Shown piece after piece: positions 20,801-31,378 of a DNA stretch of 64,000 bases. The notes under the pieces were generated by a model. That model saw only the letters and a program-made list of their open reading frames with translations. It was not told the origin of the DNA and ran no database searches. Location of the stretch: positions 248,001 to 312,000 of the forward strand of contig JAPFFF010000039.1 of assembly GCA_039105265.1 (NCBI GenBank), read 5' to 3'. Every line of letters starts with the position of its first letter. The stretch's first letter is position 1. Source of the stretch: Tritrichomonas musculus (lineage: Eukaryota > Parabasalia > Tritrichomonadida > Tritrichomonadidae). The position numbers and the translations under genes are program-made.

Positions 20801-23318
20801 TGATGCTGAAAAAGCGATACATTATTTTACACTAGCTCTTAATCATTCTAATATTGATGGTTATTGTAATTTTTGTCTCGGGAGAATTTATGAAAATAAA
20901 GAATTTGGCACATTTAATATGGAAAAAGCATTACTTAATTACCAAATTTCAGCAGACCAAAATTATCCATATGCCCAAAATAGACTTGGTGAATTGCTAT
21001 TCCAAGGTGAATATGTTGAAAAAGATTTGAAAAAAGCATATGAATATATAAGACTTGCGGCTGAACAAAATTTTGATGAAGCTCAGTATAACCTTGCGAT
21101 TATATATTTATCAGATGATTTCATTCAGCATGATTATGATAAAGCAATTTATTATTTCAAACTTGCAGCAAATCAAAATAATGACAAAGCCCTTTTTCGG
21201 CTTGGAATGATCTATCAAAATGAAGAATTAAATTATTTTGATTTAAATAAATCTATTTATTATTATACTTTAGCTTCAAATTTAAATCATTCTCAAGCAC
21301 AATTCAATCTGGGATATATTTATTACACTGGAGTAGTTAAAAGAGATATTAATAGAGCCATTCATTATTTCACACTTTCTGCAAATCAAAATTTGGTTGG
21401 AGCTCAATATGCATTGGGATATATATATGAAACAGGCGAATTTACTTCAAGAGATATTGTGAAGTCTATTTATTATTATACTCTTGCAGCTAATCAAAAT
21501 CATCCTATGTCACAATTTTCACTTGGATTAATTTATTCAAAAGACAAACATTTGATGGATTACTCAATTTATTATTATACTCTTGCAGCTAATCAAAATG
21601 ATGTAGGAGCCCAAAAAACTCTTGGATGGTTTTATTTTGAAGGTAAATATGTTCAAAAGGATGTACAAAAAGCAATATATTATCTATCTCAAGCTTCAAA
21701 TCAAAATGATGAAGAAGCTCAGTATGGATTAGGTTTGATTTATTTTATTACTGAGAGCAGTTTTCATGATATAAATAAATCTGTTTTTTATTTCACCCTT
21801 GCAGCAAATAAAAACCACATAAAATCAATAAGTAATCTTGCAACTATTTTTTTTAACGGTTATGAATCTGTTAAACCAGATTTTAAAAAAGCTTTTCATT
21901 ATAGTTCAATTGCTGCTAAATACAATGATCCAGATGCTCAATATTATCTTGGATATTATTATGAACGAGGTGTATTTGTTGAAAGGGATATAGACAAAGC
22001 AATTTTTTATTTAACCCTTGCTGCAGATAAAAAAAAGGAAAGAGCCCAATATAATCTTGGTGTGATTTATTACAATGAAGAATATAATAGAAAAGATATT
22101 ACAAAAGCAATAAAATATTTGCAACTTGCAGCAAATCAAAATAATGCAGATTCGCAATGTATTCTTGGTGAAATATATCTTTTTGGACATGATGTCTGTA
22201 GAGATGTTTATAAAGCAATTTATTATTTTAATTTGGCAGCTGCCCAAAATCATGCAAAATCATTATTTTATCTAGGTATAATATATTATGAAGGATATCA
22301 TAAAAAAGACATAAATAAAGCATTAAATTATTTTCTACGTTCATCTGAATTAAATGATTCCAGAGCCCAATTTTTCCTAGGGTTTTTTTATTCATTTGAA
22401 CTTGATTATCCAATAAATCCTGTCAAGGCAATGCATTATTTAAATCTTGCTGCTGGTAAAAATAATTTAGGAGCATTATGTTTGCTGGGAATTATATATT
22501 TAACTGGATGTTTTTTTAAAAGAGATGTGGAAAAAAGTATTCATTATTTTAAAAAGGCTTCTAATTGTAATATGGCATTTCCTGACTTAATGCTTGCTAA
22601 TTTATATTTTGAAGGAAGATTAGTTCAAAGAGATATCAATAAGGCAATTCATTATTATACCTATGCAGCAGACACTCTTAATGTGCAAGCATGTTTTTCT
22701 CTTGGTACTATTTATAGTGAAGGTAAATATATTCCACGAGATATTGATAAAGCAATTCATTATTATAAAATAGCTTCAAGTTTATATGACAATTTTTCTA
22801 AAAATAATCTTGGTGTTATTTTCTTGAAGGTATATGCAACGATAAAATATATTGATTATGCAATTGAATTATTCCAAGAGGCAATTAGGCAAAAAAATGA
22901 TAAAATTTCAATGTTTAATTTGGCAAAAATATATTTATATGATCAAAATAAAAGAAATATTGACAAGTCAATTGAATTATTAATTAAGTCATCAATTCAA
23001 AATTTTTATCCAGCAAAGCTCCTTTTAGCATCTTTTTTGTGTAAGAAAAATCCTTCTTTATTAATTGAAGACATTTCAAAAGAAATAAACAAATATGTCA
23101 AAGATGAGAAAAATTTGATTTTAGAAATTCAAGAAATTATTGCAACAAAAGATAATCATACTTACTATTTATTATATGAAAAAGCTGACTATTCATACAA
23201 TTGTGTTTATGAAGAAACCTTGACTTATGATTTTAATTCACCTTTTCAAACAGATGAAAAGACATTAGTTGATATTAATGATTTTTTCTATGAAGGTTTT
23301 GGATTTGATTTAATGTAA
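17841..23318 (+). CDS. Tandem double-kinase protein with a long Sel1-repeat tail
   Basis: 1825 aa from a clear ATG. Two protein kinase domains: residues ~205-465 (Lys in FAAKKF, YRDLKPNN near 321, DFD, APE) and ~670-905 (Lys in FVLKMF, YRDLKPNN near 780, DFD, APE). Both keep the catalytic Asp/Lys/Asn and the metal Asp, but have HRD changed to YRD and DFG to DFD. Their glycine loops are weak (ISPGNVSAVY, IGNENTSSIY). Residues 1-200 and 470-665 resemble each other, for example LIKESYSKLNKNR and IIKKSYANSKFDR, so the block [N-domain + kinase] is duplicated. Residues ~925-1740 hold about 22 Sel1 repeats of ~36 residues, a helical solenoid used for protein binding. Probably a cytosolic signalling protein; activity is inferred, not certain given the DFD motif. 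Confidence 0.93.
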   Translation: MSFFSLKMNDNFRDIFNSFHKINYEKSNEKLVKVIKNFIFLEILSNEQINKINENIYTNFRNSKYIFIKYYNKKSKISSEEYFILVFHNTIISINFFCLKNLRNLFASKKDLLICFFQNTKDQFDHTISVSYKETFCNETFFEEIKSFENKIIFKELSLNNKWKILQQYIFGYLIKESYSKLNKNRIDDFFANQNNYLKPLEIQVNDYIELRNISPGNVSAVYLNYHIERGELFAAKKFNKYDCDYLKLNERERYNYSKLRHPFLPKHYGEIQKYQILAIEFINGQTLLDIKRIGLNEEQKITIIFELMIVLDFIHRNGFIYRDLKPNNVMIDKNQTVVLIDFDRIINCGYNESSADFSQHFAAPEISSGFLTFKCDIYSLGKMIYYIMKETFPDHNSSEDLLLDNHPIIESIYKKCIKINPNQRPPLHQIIHEFYINYHSQIKICDVLHNFENFFQNVYVGLCTEFQSHLENNSIKFENNQFNDIIKKFSFHYLSNENMQNSDINETNKINNIFIDEFCDLKGNGSGIFIICFNEVLLLVSEFDLIDLNEYFMLNQDSKIFCFSLNFKEKFEQIFKKTDNYNTQFSTEDENMLLEKDISLFMSLFSIKFNNKSLCNDFFHFFWKSISKSIFSFIIKKSYANSKFDRMLYYEEMFNKKVKEDIIGEKEYIKLRIIGNENTSSIYLIFHIQKQQIFVLKMFKNDPKDKLFNRELSNYLSISHPFLARYIGTSRDGSNNCLIIEYCEGKTLNKTELKKEDKYKIVFEIMVALEYLHSKGFVYRDLKPNNIMVNQNNTVCLFDFDRMVKIDSKIENIEITQNFAHSFCAPEIYSGKSFSYKSDVYSVGKIIDFIFNKEIASDNFNEYSSMIKMIEKCTLEDETQRPTISELINWFYIDYYSRISKVDETNIIKNYRSLHNENFFPFWFYLCEDKNHYAQCELGLFHNDESIFFIDIEKSIQYFTLAADQNNYRAQLELGVMYEFGHYVDPDAEKAIHYFTLALNHSNIDGYCNFCLGRIYENKEFGTFNMEKALLNYQISADQNYPYAQNRLGELLFQGEYVEKDLKKAYEYIRLAAEQNFDEAQYNLAIIYLSDDFIQHDYDKAIYYFKLAANQNNDKALFRLGMIYQNEELNYFDLNKSIYYYTLASNLNHSQAQFNLGYIYYTGVVKRDINRAIHYFTLSANQNLVGAQYALGYIYETGEFTSRDIVKSIYYYTLAANQNHPMSQFSLGLIYSKDKHLMDYSIYYYTLAANQNDVGAQKTLGWFYFEGKYVQKDVQKAIYYLSQASNQNDEEAQYGLGLIYFITESSFHDINKSVFYFTLAANKNHIKSISNLATIFFNGYESVKPDFKKAFHYSSIAAKYNDPDAQYYLGYYYERGVFVERDIDKAIFYLTLAADKKKERAQYNLGVIYYNEEYNRKDITKAIKYLQLAANQNNADSQCILGEIYLFGHDVCRDVYKAIYYFNLAAAQNHAKSLFYLGIIYYEGYHKKDINKALNYFLRSSELNDSRAQFFLGFFYSFELDYPINPVKAMHYLNLAAGKNNLGALCLLGIIYLTGCFFKRDVEKSIHYFKKASNCNMAFPDLMLANLYFEGRLVQRDINKAIHYYTYAADTLNVQACFSLGTIYSEGKYIPRDIDKAIHYYKIASSLYDNFSKNNLGVIFLKVYATIKYIDYAIELFQEAIRQKNDKISMFNLAKIYLYDQNKRNIDKSIELLIKSSIQNFYPAKLLLASFLCKKNPSLLIEDISKEINKYVKDEKNLILEIQEIIATKDNHTYYLLYEKADYSYNCVYEETLTYDFNSPFQTDEKTLVDINDFFYEGFGFDLM

Positions 23319-24050
23319 ACATTATAGATTAAAAGATTTTTTAATAAAAAAAAAGGTTTATCCAAAATAATTTAATGTAATTCCACCATACTATTTTTTA
23401 AAATCTATAAAAATCTTTTTAAAAAATCATGGAAAGATATTATTTTCAAGTAAAAAGAACGCCTGTAATAAAGTTATTAGAAAAATGTCTAATATAAAGT
23501 ATATTCATGTCTTTTATTAAAAGCATAATTAATGCAACATAATGGAAGTAAAATTTTTAGATCATTGTACAGTATACTTGTCAAGTATAGTTTTTAATTG
23601 GAAGTATTCTTACTTTCATCAACAATTTTTGTAGACAAAGACTTTTTATAATGAATCAGTTTCCGAGTGATCCCGCATTCTATTCCTAATTTGGGGACAA
23701 TTTTGGGAGAAAGGGATAGAAATCTATTCCCATATCAAATAAGCATTTAATTAAAATTATCATTAATTTAGTATATTTTTCAATAATTACTCATTTAGAA
23801 ATAATTTCTCACCTTAAATCAGGAAAAAATCTTTCATTAATGACTAATTAAGCAAAATATATCAAACTTTTTCAGGGAGTCGAAATATATTATTTTTTCA
23901 TAGCTCTTCATTGCGACACCAGCTCCGTCAGTAAGCATCAAAGATAGCATTATGTTTAATTCATACTCAAACATTTAAATAAGATGATACTCTTATTGAT
24001 TCTTTTAACAAGATACAAATCATTGGAGCTATTCAATCAAATAAAAGTTT
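23319..24050. other. AT-rich intergenic stretch
   Basis: No gene seen. A few short protein-like fragments near 23880-24050 may belong to the Sel1 remnant that follows. Confidence 0.5.
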
Positions 24051-24059
24051 TCTAAATTA

Positions 24060-24660
24060 ATATGATGTGATGATCTTTAATAATAGAGATTGTTCAAGTA
24101 AATATAAAAAAAATGATTTTCATTCGTATGATTTGTTAGAGAAATATGCTCATGACAGAGAATGGACAATAATGCTTTTGCTGCAATTATTTTTTACACA
24201 ATGTGCAAATCTATTGGAATAACATTTAATAAAAAATATAATTTTTAGTTAAGAATAATTTAAGTATTTCATTAAGTCCAAGTCCTTCATAAAATAATTC
24301 ATAAATGATGAAAAAGAAGAAATTGAAGTCTAAAAATATGAAAACGACATGAATAAATTTATTCCAGAATATTTGAAGAAATTCAAGATGAATCTGCAGA
24401 TAACGTATTTTATTCGAATATTCATAAAGAAATAACAACAAAGAATAATCAAACAGCAGAAAATAAAGAAGAAATATCAAAAGGACAAAAGAATTTAGAA
24501 TCAATGCTTCAAAATCACGAATATCTTTCGAAAAGTGATGTAATTGATACGAAAAAAGAAGAATCGGCCAAATATTATAAACAAGCAGCATATCAAAGTG
24601 ATGTTTAGTCAACGATTAAATATTCATTCATGCTTGACCAAGGAGATGGAATTGAAAAGA
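24060..24660 (+). pseudogene. Remnant of a Sel1-repeat gene
   Basis: Plus-strand fragments read AFAAIIFYTMCKSIGITFN (about 24178-24234) and, further on, KKEESAKYYKQAAYQSDV, a stop, then TIKYSFMLDQGDGIEK, a recognisable Sel1 unit. Several stops and frame changes separate the pieces, so this is a decayed member of the Sel1 family abundant in this region. The open minus-strand frame over the same bases (24226-24612) is a shadow. Confidence 0.65.
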
Positions 24661-24680
24661 AAGGGAAAAAAAAAAGAAAT

Positions 24681-24751
24681 TCCGACACGGGGAGTCGAAC
24701 CCCGATCCCGTGGATGAAAACCACGTATCCTAACCGCTGAACGATGTCGGA
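24681..24751 (-). tRNA. tRNA-Glu (anticodon UUC)
   Basis: The minus strand folds as a complete cloverleaf. The acceptor arms TCCGACA and TGTCGGA pair over 7 bp. The anticodon stem CGTGG/CCACG encloses loop TTTTCAT, giving anticodon TTC. The T arm is CGGGG-TTCGACT-CCCCG. Internal A-box-like and B-box (GGTTCGACTCC) promoter elements are present, and a T-rich stretch for Pol III termination follows on the minus strand (24659-24680 read in reverse). There is no intron and no encoded CCA. Confidence 0.97.
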
Positions 24752-25949
24752 CTTTGAAGACTCTTATAAAGTTTTTCCAACCGCTTTTTGCGCAGAAAAA
24801 TATAAATATAAACTATTCAAAATATAAAAAGATTTTTATTTCCATTAAAAAAAAAATGTATAATATCAGCTTTTCTGTAATAAAATAAACTGTATATTTA
24901 GTGCATGTTCAAATAATTTCAAAAATAAACTGATGTTAATGAAATATGCTGATCGATAATGAACATTATAATTATATTAAATACATTTATTTAATTTATG
25001 TATATATTTCTGTAATAAAATATTTTTATATGAATCATATATAAAAATTAAGGAGATTTTAATACATTTTTTGCATTAAAGATTCAGTATCTTTTTCAAA
25101 AATTTAATAAAAAGTAAATTAGGCACTATTTGTTCATTTTCTTTCAACACTAGAAGCAAATCATCAGATTACTAAAGTAAAAATATGGAGAAATTTTTCT
25201 AAAATAATATTAACTAATTTTCTTCCAAAAAGAAATTGAAGAATAAAGAATCCTAAATTCATATGATATACGACCATAAGAATATTTTTTTGGAAATAAG
25301 AAACTTTGAAATCTTTTAGTGCACGAGAAACGACTACCTTGCATGTTTGCCTCAAAAAATTGAAAGGAAATTGAATGAAGCATTCAAATTTGAAAACTAA
25401 CCGATAATTCTGAAAAACTCTAGACTCTTAATTTCTTTTAATTAATAAATAAAGTTTTTGAAATAATTGTGATTTATTTAAAAATGAATAAAAATATTAA
25501 TATCATTCAAGGATTGTTATCAATAAGAAAAAAAATTTTAATCGATAAATAATCGATGTAAAATATCAACTTTTTGTATTATATCGTTTAAATTGGTCAA
25601 CAAAGAGTCTTTTTTTTACATTTCTTTTATCGATAACCATCCCTTAGGTATAATCTATGATTTTACTGATATATATTTATGAACCATTCTATCCTGATAC
25701 CTTTTAAAAAAAAATAATAATTAGGAATAATCAATATTTTTTTATATTGCTGGTGAAAATATTTAATGTAGAATGAATGGCAATCTTCTAAAATATTATA
25801 ATAAAGCATGGAGGAAATTCTAATATATTTATAAAATAATTTAATAAAAAATTAATACAATTAATTGAATTATTAAACATTCAATTTCTTTCAATTTGAA
25901 TTTATATAAATAACGATATATTTTTTTTAACATTTTTGAGTTTAAATAT
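24752..25949. other. AT-rich intergenic stretch
   Basis: I see no gene or clear repeat. Open minus-strand frames here are short and not protein-like. Confidence 0.5.
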
Positions 25950-27846
25950 AATATTTTGAAGAAAAAAGAAATAAAAATTATATGTAATTGTTTTTATTTG
26001 AATTTTTCTGGGTATTTTTGAATGGCTTTATATAATTCAAAAAGTGGATATAATTAAAATTCAAAGATTATTTTGTGAAGTGAATTGTGTTATCTACTTT
26101 TTTTATTTAATTGAATTTTGATTATTAAGGTGAAATTTGACCTCTCCGTTAAAATTTGGCCGATTACTTTTTATTATTCAAAAGAAGCAAATCGACATTA
26201 CCAATAGTTTTTTATGGAATTACAATCGAGTTTTTATAAAGTTTTTGCATGAATTTCATATGGTTCTAGCATTTTTTTCATTCAATTTCATATATTATTT
26301 TTAAATCAAATTTCAATTTCCTTTTTTAATCAAATTTGTTCAAATATTTTTATCAAATTTCGCTAAATGTCTTTTATAAGATTCTTTATCTAGTTTTCTT
26401 ATAAGGTTTCATGTAATATTTTTAATCAAATTCCATATTTTTTTTGTTTTACATCGTTTCAACAAATTTTTTATGAAATTCTACCCATATTTTAATGAAA
26501 TTTCATTTATTATTTTATCTTGTTCTAATTATTTCGATTTAACAAAGTTTAATTTATAATATTCATGCAATTTAAAGAAAAAACATTTATAAAATTCACA
26601 ATCAATATTTTATCGTGTTCCATTTTGGTTTTAATGCTGTTTTAACTAGAATATATTTATCAAATTTTCATTAATATCTTTTATCTCATTTCAATAATTA
26701 CTTTTTATCAAATTTCATTACAATTTCTTATCACATTCCAAAAAAATTCTTTTAATCAAATTTCTTTTTTGAATTTTATCTAATTTCATAAATATTTTTT
26801 GAATAAAATTTCAATTTAGAAATTTTATGAAATTACATTTAATAATTTTCATACCATTTTCATTTATCTTTAATGAAATATATATTAATTTTTTAATGCA
26901 ATTTCAAATCAATTGCTTATCAAATTTCAGCCCATTTTTCATCAAATTTAGAATAATTTTTATTCATAAGATTTTAATGTCACTTTTTCAATAAAATTTC
27001 GAAAATTTTTTCTTATCAAATTCCATTTTTTATCTTTTATTTGGTTTTATCTAAAATTTTATGACGTTTAAACCAATTTTTAAATGAAATTTCAATCATC
27101 ATTTTATCTTGTTTTAATTGATTTTTTTTTGATAAAATTCAAAACAAATTTTTTCATGCAATTCCATGTTTTTTTGTTTTCATAAAATTTTAAACCATTT
27201 CATTTAATCGCATTTTAAATCATTATTTAATGAAATTTGCATTTTGATGTTTAATGCAGTTCCATTAAATCAATTTATTTATCTTATTTCACTTGAAATT
27301 TTTCATCAAATTTCAATCAATTTTTTTTTTTTATCAAATTTTAGCAAAAATTTTTTATCAAATTTCCACATTCTTTTTTAATTTAATTTCAATGAATTTT
27401 TTTAATAAAATTTCTTTAATATATTTCATGCAATTTAAATATAAGTATTTCATGCCATTTTAGCATTTATTTTAATGAAATTAAAACATTTTTTTTAATG
27501 CAATTCCAATCGATTTTTTTTTTTTATCAAATTTCATTGTATTTTTTTTCATCAAATTCAAACTTCAAAATTCAATGCTATTTTATTATATTGTTTAATG
27601 AAATTTTACTTTATATTGTTTTATGTCATTTCTAATAATATGTTTTCTAATCAAATTTAAACAAATATTCTTTTTAATCGTGTTTAAAACATCCAAAATT
27701 TTCATAAAATTTCAAAAACAAATTTTTTTAATCAAATTTCAATTTAGATTTTATTAATCAAATTCCAACATCAATCTTTTTTAATGAAATTCAAAACATT
27801 AATATTTTTCTAATGCCATTTCATCAAATATTTTCATCAAAATTCA
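25950..27846 (+). repeat. Degenerate T-rich repeat array
   Basis: About 1.9 kb is built from diverged short units around TTTTTATCAAATTTCA and TTTTAATGAAATTTCA with irregular spacing (about 20-60 bp). C and G occur almost only inside these motifs. No frame is open. The array ends exactly at the start codon of the small coiled-coil ORF, so it forms that gene's whole upstream region. It may be an old satellite. Confidence 0.7.
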
Positions 27847-28023
27847 ATGCAATCTTACGAAGAACAAGCCAAAAACCTTGAAGCACAGCTAGCCAATGGA
27901 AACAACGAAGTTGAAAGATTACGTAGAGAAGCCCAAGAAAAAGAAGAAGCAGTTAAAAAACTTCAAGATCAAGTTGCTGAAAAAGAAAAAGAACTTGATA
28001 ATGCACAAAACCCACCTGAGTAA
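27847..28023 (+). CDS. Short coiled-coil ORF
   Basis: ATG to TAA encodes 58 aa (MQSYEEQAKNLEAQLANG at the start). It is almost entirely charged, with heptad-like Leu/Val spacing typical of a coiled coil, ending NPPE. Base composition is much richer in G and C than the flanks, which supports real coding. It resembles a slice of a longer coiled-coil protein. It may be a complete tiny gene or a fragment. Its 3' end includes GTAAGT, but no trichomonad-type 3' splice motif was seen downstream, so a spliced second exon is not supported. Confidence 0.55.
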   Translation: MQSYEEQAKNLEAQLANGNNEVERLRREAQEKEEAVKKLQDQVAEKEKELDNAQNPPE

Positions 28024-28389
28024 GTCAACTTACTAATTTAATTAAATGAAGAATTTTCTTCTATTTAAATCTTTTTTTTTTTTTTTTTTTTTTTGATGAG
28101 TGATGATTGAGTTGAATTGGAATGTAAATGGGCACGCTTGTTTAACAAACTTTTATGTCCAAGCATTTTAACTTTTTGAAAAGTTTTTAGCTTTTTATCT
28201 TTTTGCAGTCAAAAAGATCAAGATTTGAAATTTTGTTTTTTACCGTCACTTTTAATTATCTTCTCTTTTCCTCTTATTCTTATTTTATTTATAAGCAGTT
28301 TAATTTCAATTTATTTATAAAAGCCAAAATATATTCTCTTTAACATTATTATTTTTGTCAATCAAGAATAGATGATTTGTTTTGTTGTC

Positions 28390-28745
28390 CTTGCTGATGT
28401 GTTTGATGTTTTTATTCTTGCTGGTGGCGGTTTTCCACCAATGAAAACTAGGCTGAGACAGCATCCTTCAATGAAGAATGTAGCTAAGTTGCTGACCACT
28501 GATTTCATTGGTAAACGAACTGAGTCGCAGCATTAAAAAAGATTGATGGAGCCCTTCAAAGTCATCTTTTCTCTCATTCCAGAGTTTTCCCTTCTCTTGT
28601 CTCTAAAAGAGAATGAAAATCATTATCTCAGCGTGCAAAGACACGCCATTCTTGGTGACTGCCAAGCAATGCACTGTTGTGTCTGACAACCAGACAATTT
28701 CTTCTGAAACTTCTGAAAAATTGAGAACGTTGAATGAAAAGTTTA
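28390..28745. other. GC-richer island with short open frames, unassigned
   Basis: The composition rises well above the flanks. On plus there are open stretches ending at 28536 (including FILAGGGFPPMKTRLRQ) and at 28810 (from ATG 28613). On minus another frame reads CLAVTKNGVSLHAEI, faintly like an RCC1-type unit. None can be assigned. It looks like one or two gene fragments or a short structured transcript. Confidence 0.4.
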
Positions 28746-28836
28746 ATGCTCTCTTCTTCTATTTCATTTCTTTCCATAAACTCATCAAAAAGTTGATTTT
28801 CCAATTGTGAAACCAGAATTGGAAAATTTAAAATTT

Positions 28837-29643
28837 ATGACTCAACAGGAAACAGTAGTTATCGATAACGGATCATGTTATTATAAAATTGGATTTTCAG
28901 GAGGATCATATAAAACACTCAAAACAACTGTAGGTCATGCAAAATACGTACAATGGGTGGTAGGTTCACGTACTCTAGACTCATTTGTTAGTGATTTGGC
29001 TCAAGAATCAATAGGAATATTAAATTATGAGTATCCGATTGAACATGGAATTATTACAAATTTCGAACAAATGGAAAGAATATGTTTTTTTTCATTTTAC
29101 AATATTCTTCGTGTTGACCCATCTACTTTTCCAGTTTTGCTTACAGAACCATTCATGAATCCAACAAAAAATCGTGAAAAAATAATTACATCAATGTTTG
29201 AATCACTCAATGTCAAATATTTTAATTTATCATATCAAGGTGTTCTTTCTCTTTATTCTACTTTCAATCAAACCGGAATTGTTGTTGATTGCGGAGACGG
29301 TGTCCCGGAAATTACCCCAATTTACGATGGATATCTAATTGAAAAAGGAATAATTAGACAAAATTTTGGTGGAGACGATTTGATAAATTATTTGAAAAAG
29401 ATTTTGATGACAAGTGGTTATGACTACACCCAACGAAGTTCAGAAAAAGAAATTGTTCGTGATATAATAGAAAAAAAATCATTTGTTGCTCTAAATTACC
29501 AAGAGGAATTAATGAAAGCAAAAAAATCAAATTATTATAATACTCAATATGAGCAATCCGATGGAACACTTATATCGCAAATAAATCTGTTTACCTCAAA
29601 CCGTTTAATATTAAACTACTTAGATGAAACCATACTTTTTTGA
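28837..29643 (+). CDS. Actin-like protein lacking the C-terminal third
   Basis: The longest frame begins at a GTG (28807). The first ATG, at 28837, fits the actin family N-terminus (MTQQETVVIDNGS). The 268-aa product follows actin in order: phosphate loop 1 (DNGSCYYKIG, with a Gly changed), YPIEHGIITN, FYNILRVDP, VLLTEPFMNP, phosphate loop 2 (DCGDGV), IYDGY, EKEIVRDIIEK, and DGTLISQ. It then loses similarity at about actin residue 255 and stops. Actins are about 375 aa. The missing part carries the third nucleotide-binding segment and much of subdomains 1 and 3, so normal polymerisation is unlikely. Nothing downstream encodes the rest. It is either a truncated paralogue heading to pseudogene or a divergent actin-related protein. 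Confidence 0.8.
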   Translation: MTQQETVVIDNGSCYYKIGFSGGSYKTLKTTVGHAKYVQWVVGSRTLDSFVSDLAQESIGILNYEYPIEHGIITNFEQMERICFFSFYNILRVDPSTFPVLLTEPFMNPTKNREKIITSMFESLNVKYFNLSYQGVLSLYSTFNQTGIVVDCGDGVPEITPIYDGYLIEKGIIRQNFGGDDLINYLKKILMTSGYDYTQRSSEKEIVRDIIEKKSFVALNYQEELMKAKKSNYYNTQYEQSDGTLISQINLFTSNRLILNYLDETILF

Positions 29644-30064
29644 ATGGCTCCGTGTGCAATTTTTTGAGCTTGTGAGTAAAAATTGAAGAAAAAAGATGAA
29701 GGAAAATATTTTTTACTGATTTTTTTGTTTATTTTGTTTTGATAAATAAATATTATATAATATATTTTTAATACAGAAGACATATTAATTTGAATTGATG
29801 TATTTTACAACAATAAGAGATTTATTAACTGTTTTTTGCTTTTATCTAAAAATATGCTGAGATTTGGATACAATTTGATTGAATAATCATTGAAGGCAAG
29901 TAAGAACTTATTAAGCTTTATAAGCAAGATTGTGAACGATAATCCAATCGTTTATATTTTTATTTTAAAAATTGAGGAATATGAAGCACTATATTTTTTT
30001 ATCATATTTTAAATTGAAATATGTCCGGCTATTTTTAAATTGAAATTTAATATCTTTTTCCAAT
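29644..30064. other. AT-rich intergenic stretch
   Basis: No gene or obvious repeat. Confidence 0.5.
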
Positions 30065-31213
30065 ATGAAAATGCAAGAGTATATTGAAAAAAAGAAAGAA
30101 TTTTATGATTCTCTTCTAGAATTTCTGGAGAATATTGAATATGATGTAGATTATTTTCAAGGTTTTATAAAAATTATTAAACAAGAAAAACTTGAAGATG
30201 ATTGTCAAGAATTCGAAGAATTTCTTCGGTTATTGAATAATATTATTAACTATCATCACCGAAATGAAAATTTTATCATTAAAGTTGAGCAAATTTTTGA
30301 TTATTTTTCAGTATTTATCCTAAAAAATTTCACAAATTTAAGTATTTTCAACATTTTTAAAAATAACAAAATCGTTCTTTACATTTTAATTACACGTAAA
30401 ATCATAGTACTTGACAATGACATAATTAAAGTTCTTTTCTTGGAAAATGATTCATTAACGAAAAATATTTGTCAATTTTTCTTCCCAGAAATTCAGCAGG
30501 TTGTCAAAGAGTCGTTACCAATTGAATATCTAGTTGTTGGAAAAAAGAAAATAGAAAAAATTGAAAAAGATCTTTTATCACAAGATGAAAATATTTTCAA
30601 TAATTTTGATCAAAAGCGAAAAATCGGTGAAAATGATTCATATATTTGTTCTTTAATTCGTCAAGATTCAATAGAAGAATTTGTTTCATATGTAAATCGA
30701 ACAAATTATTCAATTTCAAGTGAAATCAAGTATTCAATTTTTGAAACGAATTTATTTTTAATTGAGAGCAATCCAACATTAATTGAATATGCAGCATTTT
30801 TCGGATCAATTCAAATTTTTCAATATTTGAAATTTAATGGAGTTGAATTGAATTCAAATTTGTGGAAATATTCAATTCATAGTCAAAATTCAGAATTGAT
30901 TCATTTTCTAGAAATCAGTCAAATTTTACCGCCAAATAAACAATATGAAGAATGTTTAAAAGAATCGATTAAATGTCATCACAATGATATTGCAAATTAT
31001 ATTGAAAATAATTTTATAACAGAAAATGAATTATATCAAAAAGAAGACTTTTTTTCAATGATTCTTTGTTATCGTAATTTTTCTTTCTTTCCAAGTGAAT
31101 TTGGCAAAAGTGATGAATTTTTTTATTTATGTAAATATAACTACAATAAACTTGTAAAACTTTTTCTTGAAACAAAGGCAGAATATTTTATATCATATGA
31201 TAATGTTTATTAA
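30065..31213 (+). CDS. DUF3447 / ankyrin-type protein
   Basis: 382 aa from ATG 30065 (a second ATG two codons on is also possible). The all-helical N-terminal half and the central block YAAFFGSIQIFQYLKFNGVE, followed by ankyrin-like LIHFLEISQ, ESIKCHHNDI and KLVKLFLETK, identify the DUF3447 family that is hugely expanded in trichomonads and often precedes ankyrin repeats. Its function is unknown, with a protein-interaction scaffold presumed. The frame stops after about one ankyrin-like unit. A further ankyrin unit and an LRR domain follow in another frame about 160 bp downstream, so this may be the front part of a broken longer gene. Confidence 0.85.
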   Translation: MKMQEYIEKKKEFYDSLLEFLENIEYDVDYFQGFIKIIKQEKLEDDCQEFEEFLRLLNNIINYHHRNENFIIKVEQIFDYFSVFILKNFTNLSIFNIFKNNKIVLYILITRKIIVLDNDIIKVLFLENDSLTKNICQFFFPEIQQVVKESLPIEYLVVGKKKIEKIEKDLLSQDENIFNNFDQKRKIGENDSYICSLIRQDSIEEFVSYVNRTNYSISSEIKYSIFETNLFLIESNPTLIEYAAFFGSIQIFQYLKFNGVELNSNLWKYSIHSQNSELIHFLEISQILPPNKQYEECLKESIKCHHNDIANYIENNFITENELYQKEDFFSMILCYRNFSFFPSEFGKSDEFFYLCKYNYNKLVKLFLETKAEYFISYDNVY

Positions 31214-31375
31214 AAATGATTATTTTTATATCAAATTCCAAAAAAAAAAATTATTTTTATATCAAATTCCAAAAAAAAAAAATTATTTTTATGTGATTTC
31301 AAAAATAATAAGATAATTTATATAGTTTTTTAATATGCAATGTTTCTTTTGAAGTTTATTATTATTATTTTTAAA
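31214..31375 (+). repeat. Short duplicated AT-rich spacer
   Basis: ATTTTTATATCAAATTCC followed by an A-run occurs twice in succession (about 31225-31285), with a third looser copy. It separates the DUF3447 frame from the ankyrin/LRR frame. Confidence 0.7.
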
Positions 31376-31378
31376 TAA

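Noticed and set aside
28021-28030. Splice donor GTAAGT at the end of the coiled-coil ORF
   Set aside because: A stop codon overlaps it and no matching acceptor or second exon could be found.
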